DNA of 64,000 bases from Cyanobacteriota bacterium (GCA_019752015.1 JAIEMQ010000004.1:62001-126000); one strand, 5' to 3'; positions 1 through 7,939 are shown, counted from the stretch's first letter. Made by a program: numbers and translations. The notes: a model not told the origin generated them from the letters alone.

Positions 1-136
1 CGCTGATCAGGATCTTGCGGCCGCCGTCCCTGGTGCGTTCGATGAGGATCGTCTTCGCGCCGGACGAGGCTGCAAATGCCGCCGCCACGAGACCCGCGGC
101 ACCAGCACCGATCACAGCGACGGAAGACACAGACAT
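1..136 (-). CDS. HI0933-like (YhiN-type) FAD flavoprotein, N-terminal part only
   Basis: The first 45 residues of a flavoprotein running off the left edge. It opens with a hydrophobic beta strand and the dinucleotide-binding fingerprint GAGAAG (Gly10, Gly12, Gly15), followed by TILIER, whose Glu33 would bind the FAD ribose. The next segment, GGRKILISG, is the family signature of HI0933/YhiN proteins (usually continued as GGRCN), which separates it from generic FAD oxidoreductases. The reaction of this family is not well defined. Start ATG at 136; the neighbouring unknown gene diverges from it, so the short gap between them should hold both promoters. Substrate and full length cannot be judged. 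Confidence 0.75.
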   Translation of the reverse strand, partial: MSVSSVAVIGAGAAGLVAAAFAASSGAKTILIERTRDGGRKILIS

Positions 137-153
137 ACATTACAGTCTCGAAC

Positions 154-735
154 GTGTCCAGGGAGCGGTGCGCCGTTGGATTCACGATCAAATCGGGTTG
201 GGCGGCCGCGGTGCTGATCGGAGGACCCGCCGGCGCGCCGTCGCGGCTCGACTGCCGCCGCGTCGAGATCAGCGATCCGGAGATTCCCGACGCGACGCAG
301 CCGTATCACGCCGGGTTTGGTGCCGCGCGCGATTCGGGCGATGAGCTCAAGCGGCTGGTGTCGTCGGTCAAATCATTCGGACGCAAGTCCGTTCGCGCGT
401 TACTGAACGACTATGAGAAGCGTGGCGCGCTCCGTGGCGCCGGCGTGGTGTGCGGCAGCCTCATCGACCCGAAAACGATCGGCAACGATCACATTCGCAT
501 TCACGCGATGGAAGGGCAGCTGTTTCGCACCGTGGTGATTGACGCCGCGGAAGCAAGTGGGCTGAAGTGTGAAGTCCTTCGCGAGCGGTACCTGTATGCG
601 GCTGCCGCACGATCGTTGAAGAAGCCCGAAGCCGCAATTCGTAAAATGGTCGGCGAGATTGGACGCGGAATCGACGGCGGCTGGCGCGCGGAGCAGCAGG
701 CGGCGGCTGTGAGTGCATGGATGTTGCTTTCATGA
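154..735 (+). CDS. unknown protein of about 193 residues, possible RNase H-like fold
   Basis: I do not recognise this protein. The frame stays open upstream to ATG 76, but that would overlap the divergent flavoprotein, so GTG 154 (reading VSRERCAVGFTIKSGW) is preferred. There is no signal peptide or membrane segment. The pattern of an N-terminal beta hairpin with a glycine-rich turn (VGFTIKSG, VLIGGP), a central strand-helix region, and a C-terminal helix WRAEQQAAAVSAWMLL is reminiscent of the RuvC/RNase H-like layout. That is a shape-based guess, since I cannot place the acidic catalytic residues. Its stop overlaps the start of the next, truncated gene by ATGA, implying translational coupling before that gene was broken. 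Confidence 0.55.
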   Translation: MSRERCAVGFTIKSGWAAAVLIGGPAGAPSRLDCRRVEISDPEIPDATQPYHAGFGAARDSGDELKRLVSSVKSFGRKSVRALLNDYEKRGALRGAGVVCGSLIDPKTIGNDHIRIHAMEGQLFRTVVIDAAEASGLKCEVLRERYLYAAAARSLKKPEAAIRKMVGEIGRGIDGGWRAEQQAAAVSAWMLLS

Positions 736-1030
736 AATCACTTGTCTTGATGACAGTGTTGTTCGGAATCGCCGTCGATTCGGCGGCGCAGGAACGGACG
801 ATCGGCCTCCTAGCGCTTCCGGAAGTGTTCGGCACGCGGTTGTGCGCGCCGTTCGAGCCGGAAGCCATACCTCTTCATCACGCGCCGAACGATGGTCATG
901 CATTCGCATCGATCGTCGTGGATCGGAACTGGTCGTTCTCGCCGCATGGCGGTTGCGACGGGCTCGCGGTCAGCGTTCACCGGGGCGAGCAGCGGCACGA
1001 GCTGCCGACGCTCGCGCCTTCGAATAAAAC
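732..1030 (+). pseudogene. truncated secreted protein (5' part only)
   Basis: Starts with ATG overlapping the upstream stop (ATGA). The N-terminus MKSLVLMTVLFGIAVDSAAQ is a convincing signal peptide, and the mature part (ERTIGLLALPEVFG...HRGEQRHELPTL) has normal composition up to about codon 95. Beyond roughly base 1020 the frame turns into Arg/Pro/Ala-rich sequence antisense to the DinB-like gene, although it stays open to 1280. I read this as a secreted protein of unknown function that lost its 3' part at a junction with the convergent gene. An intact short protein that happens to read on is less likely. Confidence 0.55.
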
Positions 1031-1500
1031 AGATCGTGATCGCCCGGCGGCGCAAAGCCGGCGGCGCGGACCGCGGCCGCCATCTGCGCCCAGTGACGCA
1101 CTTCGTGGAGCGCCATGTGGAACAGCAGCTTGCGCGGCGAGAGCGGATAAGTGCCGCTGGCGACGACAACGTCGCGCGGTGTGTTGGCGTCCTTCTGGCT
1201 CAACGTCGGCAGATACTTTCGAACGCCGTCGCGGCCGCGGGCGGCGTAAGCGTACAGCGCATCGATGTCGCCGGGCTTGATGCCCGACTCCGCCGGCAGC
1301 TCCCTGCCTTGCCGCCGCAAGGTGTGGCGATGCTCGACCAGGAAGATGTGATCGATCAGCGAGCAGACGGTGGGGAAGCGGCCGCCGGGTTGCACCGTCA
1401 CGTCGAGCGCCTTCGGATTCGCCTTCAGCCAGGGCAGCCACCTGGCGCGCTCTTCAGCGGTCCATGCCAGGAGTTCGTCGAGCGTGATAGTAAGGGTCAT
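970..1500 (-). CDS. DinB-family (DinB_2-like) four-helix protein
   Basis: 176 residues with the typical DinB-superfamily layout: an N-terminal helix TLDELLAWTAEERARWLPWL, a helix carrying IDHIFLVEHRH, and the late FHMALHEVRHWAQMA helix. The histidines of these segments form the usual metal site of the four-helix bundle. Members include DNA-damage-inducible proteins and thiol-dependent transferases; the exact reaction cannot be assigned. The family normally ends soon after GDHDLFYSK; here the tail ARASAARAAARPGER is read from the complement of the truncated convergent gene, so the last residues look acquired. Its ATG overlaps the start of the divergent NTF2-like gene by two bases. Confidence 0.8.
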   Translation of the reverse strand: MTLTITLDELLAWTAEERARWLPWLKANPKALDVTVQPGGRFPTVCSLIDHIFLVEHRHTLRRQGRELPAESGIKPGDIDALYAYAARGRDGVRKYLPTLSQKDANTPRDVVVASGTYPLSPRKLLFHMALHEVRHWAQMAAAVRAAGFAPPGDHDLFYSKARASAARAAARPGER

Positions 1501-1975
1501 GATGAAGGCTTTGATGCTGCTGGTTGTGCTGGGTGTCGCGGGATTATCGGCCCAAACGAAGAGCGACGAAGCATTGATTCGCGATTCGAGAGCTCAATCG
1601 AACGCGGCGATCGCCAGGCACGATGCGCCAGGCATCGCCGGCTTCTGGATGGACGACATTCACATCACGACGTCGACGAGCGCGCAGGCGACCGGCATCG
1701 CCACCAACCGCGATCGCATGTCGCAGCAATTCAACCGGCGTCCGGACACGGTCTACGTGCGGACGCCCTCGACGATCGATGTCTTCGCCGCGTGGGCGGT
1801 GGCGTCGGAGCGAGGCGAGTGGGTCGGGCGGTGGACGGAGCCTGACGGCGCCATGGAGATTCGCGGCACGTATCTCGCGCAGTGGCGCAAGGTCGACGGC
1901 CGATGGCTGATTCAGTCGGAGTTGTACGTGCCGACGCAGTGCAAGGGAAGCAAGTATTGCAGTCAACGTCCGTAG
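1499..1975 (+). CDS. secreted SnoaL/DUF4440-like (NTF2-fold) protein
   Basis: 158 residues. Residues 1-20 (MMKALMLLVVLGVAGLSAQT) form a signal peptide. The rest matches the DUF4440/SnoaL-like cone fold: an amphipathic N-terminal helix with DEALIRDSRAQSNAAIARHDAPGIAGFWMDD, a strand ending VRTPSTIDVF, EWVGRWTEPDG, and the final GTYLAQWRKVDGRWLIQSELYV. The last block, in which W-KVDG-W leads into a hydrophobic strand, is the most characteristic piece. Proteins of this type act as small-molecule binding or isomerase-like domains, and no substrate can be predicted. Start is ATG 1499 or 1502; the promoter must lie inside the divergent DinB-like gene or at their shared start. Confidence 0.8.
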   Translation: MMKALMLLVVLGVAGLSAQTKSDEALIRDSRAQSNAAIARHDAPGIAGFWMDDIHITTSTSAQATGIATNRDRMSQQFNRRPDTVYVRTPSTIDVFAAWAVASERGEWVGRWTEPDGAMEIRGTYLAQWRKVDGRWLIQSELYVPTQCKGSKYCSQRP

Positions 1976-1996
1976 TAGGCGGGACTCGTCCGCGGA

Positions 1997-2018
1997 AGGC
2001 GGGACTGAAGTCCCGCCT
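1997..2018. terminator. perfect 10-bp hairpin between convergent genes
   Basis: AGGCGGGACT-GA-AGTCCCGCCT is a perfect inverted repeat in the 51-base gap between two convergent stop codons. It is preceded by a partial copy (GGCGGGACT at 1977-1985), so it also resembles the REP-like palindromes found elsewhere in this window. No U-tract follows on either strand; a bidirectional terminator or a REP relic are both possible. Confidence 0.5.
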
Positions 2019-2026
2019 CTACGCTG

Positions 2027-3574
2027 TTACTGTGCGACGTTGGTGACGAACTTGGTGTCGATGTTCGCGCGCTTGAGCAGGCCTTCGAACGCCGCTTTAT
2101 CAACCGCCTTCATGTAAGCCTCTTCCGGCTCGACCAGCTTCTTCGTCACCAGCTCCACCAACGCGTCGTTCAGCGCCACCATGCCGGAGGCGCGGCCGAC
2201 CTGCATCATCGACGGAATCTGGAACGTCTTCGCTTCGCGGATCAGGTTCGAAATGGCGCTGTTGATCAGCAGCACTTCGAGCGCCGCGACGCGGCCGCCG
2301 CCGATCTTGCGGCACAGGTTCTGCGCGATCACGCCTTTGAGCGATTCCGACAGCATGATGCGGATCTGCGCCTGCTGCTCGGTCGGGAACTGATCGATCA
2401 CGCGATCGACGGTTGATGCCGCCGTGGTCGTGTGCAGCGTGCCGAAGACGAGATGGCCCGTTTCCGCGGTCTCGATTGCGATCGCAACCGTGTCCAGATC
2501 GCGCAGCTCGCCGACCAGCATGATGTCCGGATCTTCACGCATCGCGGCGCGCAGCGCCGTCTTGAAGCCTTCGGTGTGCGTGCCGACTTCGCGCTGGTTG
2601 ATCAGGCAGCCCTTGTTCTCGTGCACGAATTCGATCGGGTCTTCGATCGTGATGATGTGATCGTTGCGCGTGCGGTTGATGTAATCGATCATCGCGCACA
2701 ACGTCGTCGACTTGCCGGAGCCGGTCGGGCCGGTGACGAGGATCAGGCCCTTGTTCAACTTGCAGAGCTTGAGAATCGCCGGCGACAGCCCGAGGTCCTC
2801 GGCGCTGAGAATCTTCGCGGGAATCACGCGGAACACGGCGCCGCGGCCCTTGCGATCGAGGAACACGTTGGCCCGGAAGCGCCCAAGGCCCTTGATCTCG
2901 TAGGCGAAGTCGGTGTCGTTGCGGCGCGCGAACTCGTCCTGGTTCGGCTGCGGCATGATCGGATCGAGCAGCGCGATCATCTCCGCCGGCGTGATCGCCC
3001 TCGAGTCGGGCTCGAGCGGCTGGATCTTGCCGTCCTTCCTGATGAGCGCGGGCATGCTCGACGACAGGTGAAGGTCGGACGCCTTCTGTTCCACCATCAT
3101 CCGGAACAGTCGATCGATCGGCGGTCCGCCAACCGATGCGGAAGACGGTGCCACGTACGGCGCGGGTGCGACAGGTGCCGGGGGGGCAACAGGCGCGATG
3201 GGCGCAGCTGCTGCAGCGGGCGCCGCACTGGCGGTCCCTGTTGCATTCGTTGCAGCAGGTGCTCCACCGCTGGCGTCCGGAACGATACTCACGGCGATCT
3301 CCGATCCGTTTCTGAGAATGGTGACCTTGAACGCGCCGCTCGACGACGCGTGGTCGAATTCAACACTGGTTTCCTGGGGCAGACGCCGGCGCGCCTGCTC
3401 CGGAATGATGGGCCCGATCAGCTGCAGGATTTCCTGGCGCGTCAGCGGGTGGCTGGACGCGTCCTGCGCGGAGCCCGACGAGTCGAGGATTTTCGCGGGG
3501 GTGCCGACAGCGAGACGCAGGCCGCGGGCCGACGTCTCCGTCAGCATCTTCAACATGCCATCCACTGCACTCAC
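2027..3574 (-). CDS. PilT-like type IV pilus retraction ATPase with extra N-terminal domain
   Basis: 515 residues, about 150 more than canonical PilT. The C-terminal two thirds are a standard PilT/GspE-superfamily ATPase: PAS-like N2 domain about 152-250, Walker A GPTGSGKST at 282-290, Asp box TIEDPIEFVHE, Walker B region IMLVGELRD, and His box ETGHLVFGTLHT with the PilT-type continuation. It should form a hexameric motor depolymerising type IV pili at the inner membrane. Residues 44-98 (LTRQEILQLIGPIIPEQ...) look like a degenerate second copy of the PilT N2 domain, joined by an Ala/Pro linker (100-150). GTG start overlaps the upstream stop by four bases (GTGA), so translation is probably coupled. 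No other pilus genes are nearby. Confidence 0.9.
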   Translation of the reverse strand: MSAVDGMLKMLTETSARGLRLAVGTPAKILDSSGSAQDASSHPLTRQEILQLIGPIIPEQARRRLPQETSVEFDHASSSGAFKVTILRNGSEIAVSIVPDASGGAPAATNATGTASAAPAAAAAPIAPVAPPAPVAPAPYVAPSSASVGGPPIDRLFRMMVEQKASDLHLSSSMPALIRKDGKIQPLEPDSRAITPAEMIALLDPIMPQPNQDEFARRNDTDFAYEIKGLGRFRANVFLDRKGRGAVFRVIPAKILSAEDLGLSPAILKLCKLNKGLILVTGPTGSGKSTTLCAMIDYINRTRNDHIITIEDPIEFVHENKGCLINQREVGTHTEGFKTALRAAMREDPDIMLVGELRDLDTVAIAIETAETGHLVFGTLHTTTAASTVDRVIDQFPTEQQAQIRIMLSESLKGVIAQNLCRKIGGGRVAALEVLLINSAISNLIREAKTFQIPSMMQVGRASGMVALNDALVELVTKKLVEPEEAYMKAVDKAAFEGLLKRANIDTKFVTNVAQ

Positions 3575-4041
3575 GATTCGTATACCTCGGTGAGCGCCAC
3601 GATATGCGCTGAGTTGATCAACACCGTACGATCGGGGAGCTCGACGTAGCGGAAGCGTTCGTCGATATGTGCGTAGTCGCTCAACCGATCGCGGCCAGGG
3701 GGACGGAACACGACGACGTGGCCGGTGATGACTTCGCCGGTCGTGAGCAGCACCTTGACGCAGCGGCGCGTCGCCACGTCGTATCCGGCGTCGAGCTGCG
3801 CCTCGATCATCTGCGGCGGCAGCGCCACCTTCAGCACGTGGGCGCGATTGATCAGCGAGGTTTCACCGTTGGCCTCGAACGGGAAGAACCCCGGCTCGAC
3901 ATTGAGGACGTCGGCAACGCGTTCCGGGCCGGCATGGAGCTGGCTCGAGCCGGCGAGGAAAAACACGCCGGAAACCGTGGCGCCGGTGACCAGCGTCACC
4001 GCGGCGGTTTCACGCCGTTTCTCGATCCGGAACTCGGACAT
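3571..4041 (-). CDS. unknown 156-residue protein coupled to the PilT-like ATPase
   Basis: Real start is ATG 4041 (MSEFRIEKRRETAAVTLVTG); the frame extends upstream but there reads antisense-like Arg/Ser-rich sequence of the M16 gene. The protein is soluble and beta-rich, apparently with two related halves: a segment ending with NGETSLINRAHVLKVALP and a second ending with PDRTVLINSAHIVALTEV. Both halves share the pattern TxLINxAHV/I, suggesting an internal duplication. No catalytic motif is visible. Its stop overlaps the start of the PilT-like gene, so the two products are probably made in step and may work together. I believe such proteins recur next to PilT-like genes in this phylum, but I cannot confirm the family name. 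Confidence 0.7.
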   Translation of the reverse strand: MSEFRIEKRRETAAVTLVTGATVSGVFFLAGSSQLHAGPERVADVLNVEPGFFPFEANGETSLINRAHVLKVALPPQMIEAQLDAGYDVATRRCVKVLLTTGEVITGHVVVFRPPGRDRLSDYAHIDERFRYVELPDRTVLINSAHIVALTEVYES

Positions 4042-4069
4042 CGCACCGACGGTTATCGGCGCGATCGGG

Positions 4070-5524
4070 TCATCTGAATAGCTCGTCGATGGTGAGGATG
4101 TTGACCGGACCGAGATTGAGCTGGCGAATCGGACCCTCGATCGATTTCCGATCGCCGACCACGACCACGGCCATCTTGTCCGGCTGGATGTAACGGGCCG
4201 CCAGCTTCTGCAGATCGGACGCCGTGACGCTTCCCACGGCGCTGACGAACTTCGCAAAGGTGTCCTCGGGCAGGTTGTAGACCACGAGCTCCTCGAGCTT
4301 TCGCGCCAGATCGCCCGTGGTTTCGAATTCGCCGGGGAAGCCAAGCGCGACGTAGTTCTTCGCTTTCTTCAACTCGTCTTCCGGCACGAGCGTCCCGATG
4401 CGGTTGAGCTCGTTGAAGAATTCCTTCACGGCCTCGCCGGTCTTGTCGCTCTGCACGCCGGCCGCGGCCAGGAACGGTCCCGCCGACAGCCGCATGTCGA
4501 ACGCCGAGTTCGCACCGTAGCTGTAGCCGTGTTCCTCGCGGAGGTTCTGGTTCAGCCGCGACGTGAACGACCCGCCGAGGATCGTGTTCAAGACTTCGAG
4601 CGCCGCGTAATCCGCCGTCGATCGCGGCACGCCGACCCAGCCGATCCGGATCTGCGACTGCGGCGCGTCGGGCTTGTCCACGATGTAGATCTGACGCGAC
4701 TTGAGCTGCGGCGCCATTGGCACTTCGGCGACGAGCGGCGCCATGCCTTCGCTCTTCCACGAGCCGAAGGCTTTTTCGAGCATCGGCATCAGCGACGCCG
4801 GCGTCACGTCGCCGACGACCAGCAGCGTCGAGTTGTCCGGCCGGTAATGCGCGCGATAGAACGCCTGCAGATCGGCGACGGTGAACGCCTCGATCGCCGG
4901 CGGCAAACCGTTCGCCGATGTGCCGTAGCGATGCGTGGGTCCGAAAATCACGCGCGGAAACGCGATCTGAACGAGCGCCGCGGGATTGTCGCGCGCCTGC
5001 AGCAGGCCGGTCAGCCGTTCCTTCTTGAGGCGATCGAGATCGCTCGCCGGAAAAGTCGGCCGCAGGGCCACGTCCGCCATCAGCGGCAGCGCATCGGCCA
5101 GCTTCGACACCGGCACCGACAGGCGAATCGCGGAATAGTCGTACGAGCTGGTCGTCGACAGGTTCGCGCCGAGGAACTCGAGCGCATCGGCGAGCTCGAG
5201 TGAGGAACGCGATCCCGCGCCTTCATCGAGCATGGCGGCGGCGAGGCTGCCCACGCCGTACTTGCCGATCGGATCGGCGGCGCTGCCGGAGCGCACGATC
5301 ATGTTGACCTGCGCGAGCGGCACTTCATGATGCTCGATGATCCAGACGGCGAGGCCGTTCGAGAGCTTCTGCTTCTGGATCGTCGGCAGCTTCAACGACG
5401 GCGCCGGGCCGATCGCGGGCGGCTTGCTGCGATCGGGCGCCTGCGCGGACGCGGCCGATGTGATCGTGAGAACCAGGACGGCGAAGAAGAAATCTGAAAT
5501 CCGCAATCTGAGATCCGAAATCAT
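4070..5524 (-). CDS. M16 family peptidase, non-catalytic partner subunit
   Basis: 484 residues, periplasmic. Two M16 half-domains are visible, with the conserved late motif EEHGYSYG. The zinc motif HxxEH is absent: the corresponding helix reads VGSLAAAMLDEGAGSRS. This is the usual state of the inactive partner in two-subunit M16 peptidases (compare mitochondrial MPP-alpha-like pairs and bacterial M16B pairs), and the active subunit is encoded immediately upstream. ATG overlaps the stop of that gene (ATGA). The signal peptide is odd: its n-region MISDLRLRISDFFFAV is encoded by a CAGATTT-type tandem repeat that elsewhere in the window lies between genes. Confidence 0.9.
   Translation of the reverse strand: MISDLRLRISDFFFAVLVLTITSAASAQAPDRSKPPAIGPAPSLKLPTIQKQKLSNGLAVWIIEHHEVPLAQVNMIVRSGSAADPIGKYGVGSLAAAMLDEGAGSRSSLELADALEFLGANLSTTSSYDYSAIRLSVPVSKLADALPLMADVALRPTFPASDLDRLKKERLTGLLQARDNPAALVQIAFPRVIFGPTHRYGTSANGLPPAIEAFTVADLQAFYRAHYRPDNSTLLVVGDVTPASLMPMLEKAFGSWKSEGMAPLVAEVPMAPQLKSRQIYIVDKPDAPQSQIRIGWVGVPRSTADYAALEVLNTILGGSFTSRLNQNLREEHGYSYGANSAFDMRLSAGPFLAAAGVQSDKTGEAVKEFFNELNRIGTLVPEDELKKAKNYVALGFPGEFETTGDLARKLEELVVYNLPEDTFAKFVSAVGSVTASDLQKLAARYIQPDKMAVVVVGDRKSIEGPIRQLNLGPVNILTIDELFR
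5492..5522. repeat. degenerate CAGATTT/AATCTGA repeat inside a start region
   Basis: Direct and inverted copies of the words ATCTGAAAT, CAATCTGAGAT and CCGAAAT. The same words fill spacers at 40411-40441, 41224-41270 and 41429-41455. Here they cover the first ten codons of the non-catalytic M16 gene. Confidence 0.6.
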
Positions 5525-6861
5525 TTCTTCTCTCCGGGAACAACGCTGAGTACCACTCGCCGATCCTTCGGCAGATATTTTTCGACGGCGGCCTTGATGT
5601 CGTTGGCGGTCACGGCGCGATAGCGATCGAGATCCTTCTGGAAATAATCCGGCGTGCCCGCGGACTTGTAATACGAGTTCAGCTGGTTGGCCTTGCCGCC
5701 GAACCCGCCGACGCGCTCCATGCCGCGGAAGAAGTTCGCCTCGATCTGATTCAACGCGCGCTGCATTTCACGCGCGTCCGGCGGAGTGGTGCGCAGCTTG
5801 TCGAGCTCCTCGTCGATGACCGCCTGGATCTTGTCCAGCGACTGGCCGGGCCGCGCCGTCGCGATGATCAGATAGTTGCTGTCGAGCGCCGCCGACTGCT
5901 GCGTGGCGTTGACGTCCTGCGCGATCTGCATGTCGTAAACGAGGCGTCTATACAGCCGCGAATTTTTCCCGCCGGCGAGCAGGTTCGACACGATGTCCAG
6001 CTCCGCGTCGCCGGGTTTCAACAGCGCCGGCGTCAGCCACGCCAGGTAGAGCCGCGGCAGCTGCACGCGATCGGTGATGGTCTTCTTCTTCACGCCGTCG
6101 AGCACCGCGGTCGGCGCGTTGATGGGCGGCACGGGCTTGCCGGCCGGCACGTCGCTGAACCACTTCTCGACCAGCTTGCGCGTGGCGGCGACATCAATGT
6201 CGCCGGCGATCACGAGACTCGCGTTGCCCGGGACGTAATAGGTGCGGAAAAAACGCGCGACATCCTCGAAGCTCGCGGCGGTCAGATCCTCCATCGACCC
6301 GATCGTCGACCAGCTGTACGGATGACCGGCGGGATAGAGCATCGCCGGCAGCTCGATGAACGCCTGGCCGTACGGCTGGTTGTCCACGCTCTGCCGCTTC
6401 TCGTTCTTGACGACGTCGCGCTGGCCGTTGATCTTGTCCGGCGCCTTGTCGTCGAGCAGGAAGCCCATGCGATCGGATTCGAGGAACAACGCGAGCTCGA
6501 GCGCGTTCGCCGGCAGGTCCTCGTAGTAATTCGTGCGATCGGTCGTCGTCGAGCCGTTGTTGTTGGCGCCCGCGGCTTCGAGCCAGTTGTCGAATTCTCC
6601 CTCGGGCACGTGCATCGATCCCTCGAACATCACGTGCTCGAAGAGATGCGCGAAGCCGGTGCGGCCCGGACGCTCGTTGCCGGAGCCGACGTGATACCAG
6701 ACGTTCACCGACACCACGGGCACGCTCGTGTCGCGATGCAGGATCACGTTCAGGCCGTTGGGCAGCTTGAACTGCGTGTAAGGGACCGACAGGGTCTGGC
6801 CTTGCACGCCGGCGGCGCCGGACAGGGCCAGCACGACAGCTGAAATGATGAAGGAGCGCAT
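5521..6861 (-). CDS. M16 family zinc peptidase, catalytic subunit
   Basis: 446 residues from ATG 6861, with a clear signal peptide (MRSFIISAVVLALSGAAGVQG). The inverted zinc motif HLFEH lies at residues 72-76, in the context TGFAHLFEHVMFEGS, and the distal glutamate ligand is expected in VVKNEKRQ. Two M16 half-domains follow, as in pitrilysin-like processing peptidases. It should be a periplasmic metallopeptidase working as a heterodimer with the product of the next gene. The ORF can be read further upstream, but that part overlaps the preceding gene's 3' end. A small hairpin (AGGGGAT-TTT-ATCCCCT, 6864-6880) sits just upstream of the ATG, where it could mask initiation. Confidence 0.93.
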   Translation of the reverse strand: MRSFIISAVVLALSGAAGVQGQTLSVPYTQFKLPNGLNVILHRDTSVPVVSVNVWYHVGSGNERPGRTGFAHLFEHVMFEGSMHVPEGEFDNWLEAAGANNNGSTTTDRTNYYEDLPANALELALFLESDRMGFLLDDKAPDKINGQRDVVKNEKRQSVDNQPYGQAFIELPAMLYPAGHPYSWSTIGSMEDLTAASFEDVARFFRTYYVPGNASLVIAGDIDVAATRKLVEKWFSDVPAGKPVPPINAPTAVLDGVKKKTITDRVQLPRLYLAWLTPALLKPGDAELDIVSNLLAGGKNSRLYRRLVYDMQIAQDVNATQQSAALDSNYLIIATARPGQSLDKIQAVIDEELDKLRTTPPDAREMQRALNQIEANFFRGMERVGGFGGKANQLNSYYKSAGTPDYFQKDLDRYRAVTANDIKAAVEKYLPKDRRVVLSVVPGEKK

Positions 6862-6871
6862 AGAGGGGATT

Positions 6872-7939
6872 TTATCCCCTGAATCCACGCTCCCGGGCAA
6901 AGACGATCGCCTGCGCGCGCGACCAGACCCCCAGCTTGTCAAATAGATGGGACAAGTGGTTTCGTACCGTTTTTTCGCTGATGCCGAGGCGCTCGGCGAT
7001 CTCCGAATTGCTCAGTCCCTCCGCGAGCAGCGACAGCGTCTCGCGCTCGCGCGGCGACAGCTCTCGAAACGCCTCATCGTCCGCCGCCGATGATTGTCCG
7101 GTGAATGCGAGCACCGCTTCCTGGAATCGCGCCCACGCGGGCTCGGTTTCGAGCAGCACGTGATTCTTCGATTCGAGCTCCACGAACTGCGCGCCGGGAA
7201 TTTCCGTCGCCAGGAAACGGCCTTCGGATACCGGCGACACCGCGTCCTGCCGGCCGTGCAGTACCAGCGTCGGCGTGCGCACGCGAGAGAGCAGCGGCGA
7301 CACATCCGTTTCCGCGCGCGCCCGCAACAACGGCCCGGCGAGCTCCGGCGACGTCGTCTTGAGACAGAGATCGTTGAACCAGTTGATTTGAGCCTCGGTG
7401 CCGCCGGGAATGAAACGCGACGTGAACACCTGCCGAAAGGCGGGATTGTCGCTGCCCCAATACGACGACAGGCTGATGATCGCTTCGTACATCCGCGAGG
7501 CTTCTTCGTTGTTGCGGCGCAGCAATCCACGCGCGAATCCGCCGCAGAAGATCATCTGCGCCACCCGGTCAGGATGACGCACCGCGTAATCGATGCAGAC
7601 GGTGGCGCCGTGCGACATCCCCAGCAGGATGAACGGCTCGGTGAGGCCGGCGGCATCGACGATCGTTTCGAGATCCTGCACGCGGCGCGACGCGGAGAGA
7701 TCGCTGATGTTCCAGTCGGTCATGCCGCTGCCGCGCTCGTCGTAGCGGATGTAGCGGAAGTGATCCGACAGGAATCGATTCCAGTGCTGCCACACCGGGC
7801 TTTCGAGGTCGTGCTCGAGATGCGTCAGCCAGGTCGCGGCCTTGACGAGCGCCGGCCCGCTGCCGGATTCGGCCCAGGCGAGCTGCACGCCGTCGGAGGC
7901 GCGGACATAGCGAACGGTTTGCCGCGGTTTCGAGCTCAT
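6872..7939 (-). CDS. alpha/beta hydrolase fused to a LuxR-type DNA-binding domain
   Basis: 355 residues in two domains. Residues 15-280 are an alpha/beta hydrolase with nucleophile elbow GMSHG (Ser109) and the probable triad partners Asp232 (GRQDAVSP) and His260 (KNHVLL). Residues 293-355 are a LuxR/GerE helix-turn-helix: LSPRERETLSLLAEGLSN followed by SEIAERLGISEKTVRNHLSHLFDKLGV. The plausible role is a transcription factor whose hydrolase-fold domain senses or turns over a small ligand, since the full triad appears kept. It is the first gene of the unit reading into the M16 pair, unknown protein and PilT-like ATPase, so it may control that unit. Ligand unknown. Confidence 0.9.
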   Translation of the reverse strand: MSSKPRQTVRYVRASDGVQLAWAESGSGPALVKAATWLTHLEHDLESPVWQHWNRFLSDHFRYIRYDERGSGMTDWNISDLSASRRVQDLETIVDAAGLTEPFILLGMSHGATVCIDYAVRHPDRVAQMIFCGGFARGLLRRNNEEASRMYEAIISLSSYWGSDNPAFRQVFTSRFIPGGTEAQINWFNDLCLKTTSPELAGPLLRARAETDVSPLLSRVRTPTLVLHGRQDAVSPVSEGRFLATEIPGAQFVELESKNHVLLETEPAWARFQEAVLAFTGQSSAADDEAFRELSPRERETLSLLAEGLSNSEIAERLGISEKTVRNHLSHLFDKLGVWSRAQAIVFARERGFRG

